Part shown: in pieces, positions 29,905 through 30,686 of the stretch
Numbering within the stretch: the first letter of the stretch is position 1
Layout: each line of letters starts with the position of its first letter
Assembly (NCBI GenBank): GCA_044866075.1
Contig: JBIOTQ010000135.1
Location: 1 to 30,686 of the forward strand
DNA length: 30,686 nt
Direction of reading: 5' to 3'
DNA from: JBASRP01 sp044866075
GTDB taxonomy: Bacteria > Actinomycetota > AC-67
The notes under the pieces: generated by a model
What the model saw: the letters and a program-made list of their open reading frames with translations, nothing else
What the model was told of the DNA's origin: nothing
The model's database searches: none
Position numbers and translations under genes: made by a program

Positions 29905-30588
29905 TTACCCGCGTGCGTGGTCGCTCTCGATGCGACCGTCGCGCATGCTGATCGTCCGGCGGGTCATGTCGGCGAGCGCGGGGTTGTGGGTGACCATGAC
30001 GATCGTCTGACCGCCCGCGTTCAGCTTCAGGAACAGCTCCATCACCGCTTGCGTCGATTCCGAGTCGAGGTTCCCGGTCGGCTCGTCGGCCCACACTACG
30101 GCCGGCTCGTGAACCAGCGCGCGCGCGACGGCGACGCGCTGCTGCTCGCCGCCGGACATGCGATCCGGCGTGTGGCCGGCGCGCGGGGCGAGCCCCACGA
30201 GGTCGAGCGTGTCGAGTGCCTTTTGGCGCGACTCCTTCGCCGGGCGCCCGAGCAACAGCAACGGGATCTCCACGTTCTCGACGGCGCTGAGGACCGGCAA
30301 CAAGTTGAACGCCTGGAAAACGAAGCCCATGTTCTTGGCGCGATAGCTCGTGCGGTCGTTGTCCGACATCCTCTCGAGGTTCGAGCCGTCGATCAGGATC
30401 TCGCCTTCGTCGATGTGTTCGAGACCCGACAGGCAGTTGAGAAGAGTGGTCTTCCCCGAACCGGATGGGCCGACGATGGCGACCATCTCACCGCGCGCCA
30501 CATCGAGATCCACCTTGCGGAGGGCCTCCACCTCGGCCCCGTAGCGGTACACCTTGCGCACGCCGCTCGCGCGGACGATCGCGTCCAC
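29905..30588 (-). CDS. ABC transporter ATP-binding protein (LolD/MacB type)
   Basis: A 227-residue ATPase that powers the adjacent permease. Walker A is GPSGSGKTTLL, the Q-loop is FVFQAFNLLPVLSAVENVEIPLLL, the signature is MSGGEQQRVAVARAL, Walker B is VVWADEPTGNLD and the switch is VTHN. This pattern is that of the MacB/LolD/FtsE subfamily of mechanotransmission-type exporters. The GTG start at 30588 has GGAGGAATC directly upstream. It ends 5 bases before the permease start, so the two form an operon. No membrane-fusion partner is seen in the window. Confidence 0.96.
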   Translation of the reverse strand: MDAIVRASGVRKVYRYGAEVEALRKVDLDVARGEMVAIVGPSGSGKTTLLNCLSGLEHIDEGEILIDGSNLERMSDNDRTSYRAKNMGFVFQAFNLLPVLSAVENVEIPLLLLGRPAKESRQKALDTLDLVGLAPRAGHTPDRMSGGEQQRVAVARALVHEPAVVWADEPTGNLDSESTQAVMELFLKLNAGGQTIVMVTHNPALADMTRRTISMRDGRIESDHARG

Positions 30589-30686
30589 GATTCCTCCCCA
30601 GTTGCCCGACGTCCCGTACCGCCCTCGTGAGGCGGCGGCCTAGAGGCTCGCACATACGGAACGAGCGCGCGAACCGGAAAACTTCC
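30589..30686. other. Upstream region of the ABC operon to the window edge
   Basis: 98 bases without a supported gene. They contain the Shine-Dalgarno of the ATPase gene and a short inverted repeat (CCGCCC/GGGCGG type near 30620-30640). The operon promoter is not clear; TATGTG near 30651-30656 on the minus strand is a weak candidate. Confidence 0.3.

Noticed and set aside
1..30686. CRISPR arrays, tRNA/rRNA genes, insertion sequences or prophage genes
   Set aside because: No spaced repeats, cloverleaf-like segments, transposase motifs or terminal inverted repeats were seen on either strand.

Overview
The window is a GC-rich chromosomal segment from what looks like an actinobacterium (Actinomycetota), most likely an environmental lineage. 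The support is indirect: strong G/C bias at third codon positions, many GTG starts, a PASTA-type Ser/Thr kinase, a GlpX-type fructose bisphosphatase, and many genes whose only promoter-like element is a TAnnnT box 6-11 bases before the start codon, as expected of leaderless transcripts. I cannot name a genus. I see no tRNA, rRNA, CRISPR array, insertion sequence or prophage, and most genes are housekeeping or conserved accessory genes.

Layout. (1) 2-3646: the end of a threonine aldolase gene, facing a minus-strand operon of response regulator, sensor kinase, an unknown secreted helical protein and a HIT protein. (2) 3690-4930: a feedback-type DAHP synthase (aroF), preceded by a transcription attenuator with an 18-residue leader peptide containing Tyr-Tyr-Trp-Phe-Phe. 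(3) 4950-5496: a structured leader RNA, an unknown 90-residue protein and a possible 18-residue peptide. (4) 5554-9648: an EamA transporter, a PASTA kinase, and a divergent NDUFA9-like dehydrogenase with a coupled unknown protein. (5) 9678-12599: a TPP-riboswitch operon thiG-thiH-thiS-thiE. (6) 12600-17577: a possible small gene, an aminoglycoside-phosphotransferase-fold kinase, an SRPBCC-MFS fusion, and a convergent surface-sugar acyltransferase. (7) 17637-21717: a phosphodiester glycosidase, a cystathionine beta-synthase with an unusual N-terminal extension, and a cystathionine gamma-lyase/synthase (transsulfuration). (8) 21854-23767: a gamma-carbonic anhydrase-like protein, GlpX, and a small downstream gene that appears frameshifted. 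(9) 23827-30588: a peptidase S51-like protein, a secreted alpha/beta hydrolase, a TlpA-like lipoprotein and a MacB/LolD-type ABC exporter.

The most interesting region is 4768-5496, where two different RNA-based controls face outward from one intergenic region. On the minus strand, aroF carries a complete attenuator with ordered parts: promoter, aromatic-rich leader peptide, 1:2 hairpin, possible antiterminator pairing, and terminator followed by a U-containing tract. This would tie entry into the shikimate pathway to charged tRNA-Tyr, -Trp and -Phe. On the plus strand, the unknown 90-residue gene has a leader of up to about 200 bases. It holds two near-identical 5-bp hairpins with hexaloops AACGGA and AAAGGA. 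These match the A1/G4 hexaloop rule known for ANTAR-protein targets, although the class is not established here.

Everything rests on reading the sequence by eye. Protein family calls come from remembered motifs, and RNA folds from inspected base pairing without energy calculation.
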